From the NCBI GenBank assembly GCA_934481505.1, contig CAKSPP010000018.1, forward strand, positions 1-14,075: DNA of 14,075 bases, read 5' to 3'. Position numbers and translations under genes: made by a program. Every line of letters begins with the position of its first letter. The stretch's first letter is position 1. The notes under the pieces were generated by a model. That model saw nothing but the letters and a program-made list of their open reading frames with translations. It searched no databases and had not been told where the DNA came from. Source of the DNA: an uncultured Eubacteriales bacterium (GTDB lineage: Bacteria; Bacillota; Clostridia; Oscillospirales; UBA644). Of the stretch, positions 13,074-14,075 are shown piece after piece.

Positions 13074-14075
13074 TTATTGAAGTGCTTTTAGGTTCGCTTC
13101 TGCGTTTTTTGCCGCGGATTTTGCGTTGTTTAATTCTTTTTCCGCTTTATCGAGTTTTGATTTTGTCCCCGAAACTTCCTTTGTCTTGCTTTCTATCGCA
13201 GCGGCATAGTTTTCAAAATCTCTTTTCCACGAAGCGACATCTTCGCCGCCCGAACCTGATTTTGCGTCGGTGACGTCATAGGGCGTACTTCCTTTATATG
13301 CCGCTCCCGCACCGATAAGAGTCGTCTCTTCGGAGATTATGTTGAGGTAATGCGACGCTTTATTGAGGATGGTTGCCGCAGTCGGGTCCCCCTCATCATA
13401 AAGCTGCCAGATCTGCCAAATTTCGATATTTTTGAATTTCGGATCTTTTGCGACAGCGTTGTCATAGATTTTTTTCTCGCTGTCGAACCAGTAAGAGAGC
13501 GGATTTGAACATTGTGCCGCGATACATTCGGTAATTTCGTATGTCCGATATTCGTTATGGTAAAGATGAGTTCTTGCGGTATTCGCCTGAACCGCAGCCA
13601 TCGCCATGAGCCCGTCGTCGATTTTCAGAGCGGCAAGCCCCATAGAGGCTCTGCGGTTGTTGTAGCTTTCAATTGTTTTTATGGCACGCCTTACACTCGA
13701 AAAACTTGTTGCGTCTTTTGGATCTCCGATTTTTGTAAGGTTTGCGTATTTGTAATTTGAAGAATTGAACCATTTCAAGGCTTCGGTGCTGCCCCTCGAT
13801 TCGAGAAAGCCTTTAAGCCCGAGTTTCTCTTTATTTACGGCGTCGGAGGCTGCTGCCGAGGCTTTTTCGTAAGCCTCTTTTGCCGAATTATAGGCCGATT
13901 GTGCGTTTGAAAGCCTTTTTTGTGCCGAATCATTTTTGCTTTTCGCTTCCGCATAGATTTCCTCTGCCGATTTTGTCGGTTCAGAAGGCTTTTCCGGTTC
14001 TTCGGGAGCTTTATTATCGTTATCGTCCGAAGGCTCTTCGTCTGTCGGTGTTTCCGGTTCTTCGTTCTTTTCTGC
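13074..14075 (-). CDS. CAP-domain (SCP/PR1-like) protein with flanking coiled coils, N-terminus outside window
   Basis: The reading frame is open from the window edge to the TAA at 13076-13074, at least 333 residues. An apparent internal start near 13778 is a TTG in mid-frame and not the true start. Reading from the edge, there is an acidic, Pro/Glu/Asp-rich linker (PETPTDEEPSDDNDN...), an Ala/Lys/Glu coiled coil (about 14000-13830), then a CAP domain. In the CAP domain, IESYNNRRASMGLAALKIDD fits its first helix, ECIAAQ stands for the usual E-N-I-A, and ASHYLNIISEETTLIGAGAA fits the S-x-x-H-x-x-n-i-l....iGvG motif. A second coiled coil forms the C-terminus. The layout recalls Gram-positive surface proteins (also SEC10/PgrA-like). 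It lies 12 bp upstream of hflK. Substrate or partner is unknown. Confidence 0.78.
   Translation of the reverse strand, partial: AEKNEEPETPTDEEPSDDNDNKAPEEPEKPSEPTKSAEEIYAEAKSKNDSAQKRLSNAQSAYNSAKEAYEKASAAASDAVNKEKLGLKGFLESRGSTEALKWFNSSNYKYANLTKIGDPKDATSFSSVRRAIKTIESYNNRRASMGLAALKIDDGLMAMAAVQANTARTHLYHNEYRTYEITECIAAQCSNPLSYWFDSEKKIYDNAVAKDPKFKNIEIWQIWQLYDEGDPTAATILNKASHYLNIISEETTLIGAGAAYKGSTPYDVTDAKSGSGGEDVASWKRDFENYAAAIESKTKEVSGTKSKLDKAEKELNNAKSAAKNAEANLKALQ

Noticed and set aside
13074..13778. A 234-residue gene starting near 13778.
   Set aside because: The codon is TTG with no ribosome-binding site, and the frame stays open to the window end with coherent coiled-coil and linker sequence. 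The gene is longer and cut by the edge.

Overview
The window looks like a chromosomal segment from a low-to-mid GC Gram-positive anaerobe, most likely a gut-type clostridium (Oscillospiraceae/Ruminococcaceae-like). The evidence is strong Firmicutes-type ribosome-binding sites, near-consensus sigma-A promoters, a Gram-positive lipoprotein, a stand-alone acetate kinase, a cytoplasmic GH36 alpha-galactosidase and a CAP/coiled-coil surface-type protein. The taxonomic assignment is inference from gene content and style. No database was searched.

Left block (1-2316, minus strand): one tight operon running tsaE, tsaB, rpiB, upp and then the first 18 codons of an rlmB-like rRNA methyltransferase cut by the window edge. 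Three junctions overlap by 1-4 bases. A perfect TTGACA-17-TATAAT promoter precedes tsaE. The operon joins tRNA t6A synthesis, a pentose-phosphate isomerase, uracil salvage and rRNA methylation.

Centre-left (2398-5153, plus strand): a divergently transcribed DAO-type FAD oxidoreductase is followed by a hairpin-rich non-coding stretch. Next come a tRNA-Gly(TCC) with a second perfect consensus promoter and its terminator. A compact repeat element follows: a 53-bp direct repeat, containing the terminator plus one hairpin, flanks a chain of small hairpins whose spacers are inverted about the middle. An AT-rich stretch after it carries a single unrecognised lipoprotein gene, and a bidirectional terminator closes the region.

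Centre (5195-8661, minus strand): acetate kinase ends in its own terminator. Beyond it lies a two-gene unit, a CPA2-type cation/proton antiporter overlapping (ATGA) a divergent MgtC/SapB membrane protein, which suggests a shared role in ion or pH homeostasis. ackA is divergent from a plus-strand GH36 alpha-galactosidase (8823-11006). Each of the two has a good promoter in the shared 161-bp gap.

Right block (11222-14075, minus strand): a CAP-domain protein with flanking coiled coils, truncated at the window edge, is followed 12 bp later by hflK, which overlaps hflC by 8 bp. These look like one transcript ending in a strong terminator that converges with the alpha-galactosidase gene. The most unusual features are the duplicated-terminator hairpin element beside the tRNA, the structured stretch before the tRNA, the CAP-hflKC arrangement and the MgtC variant lacking the usual GIGFLGAG-like motif.
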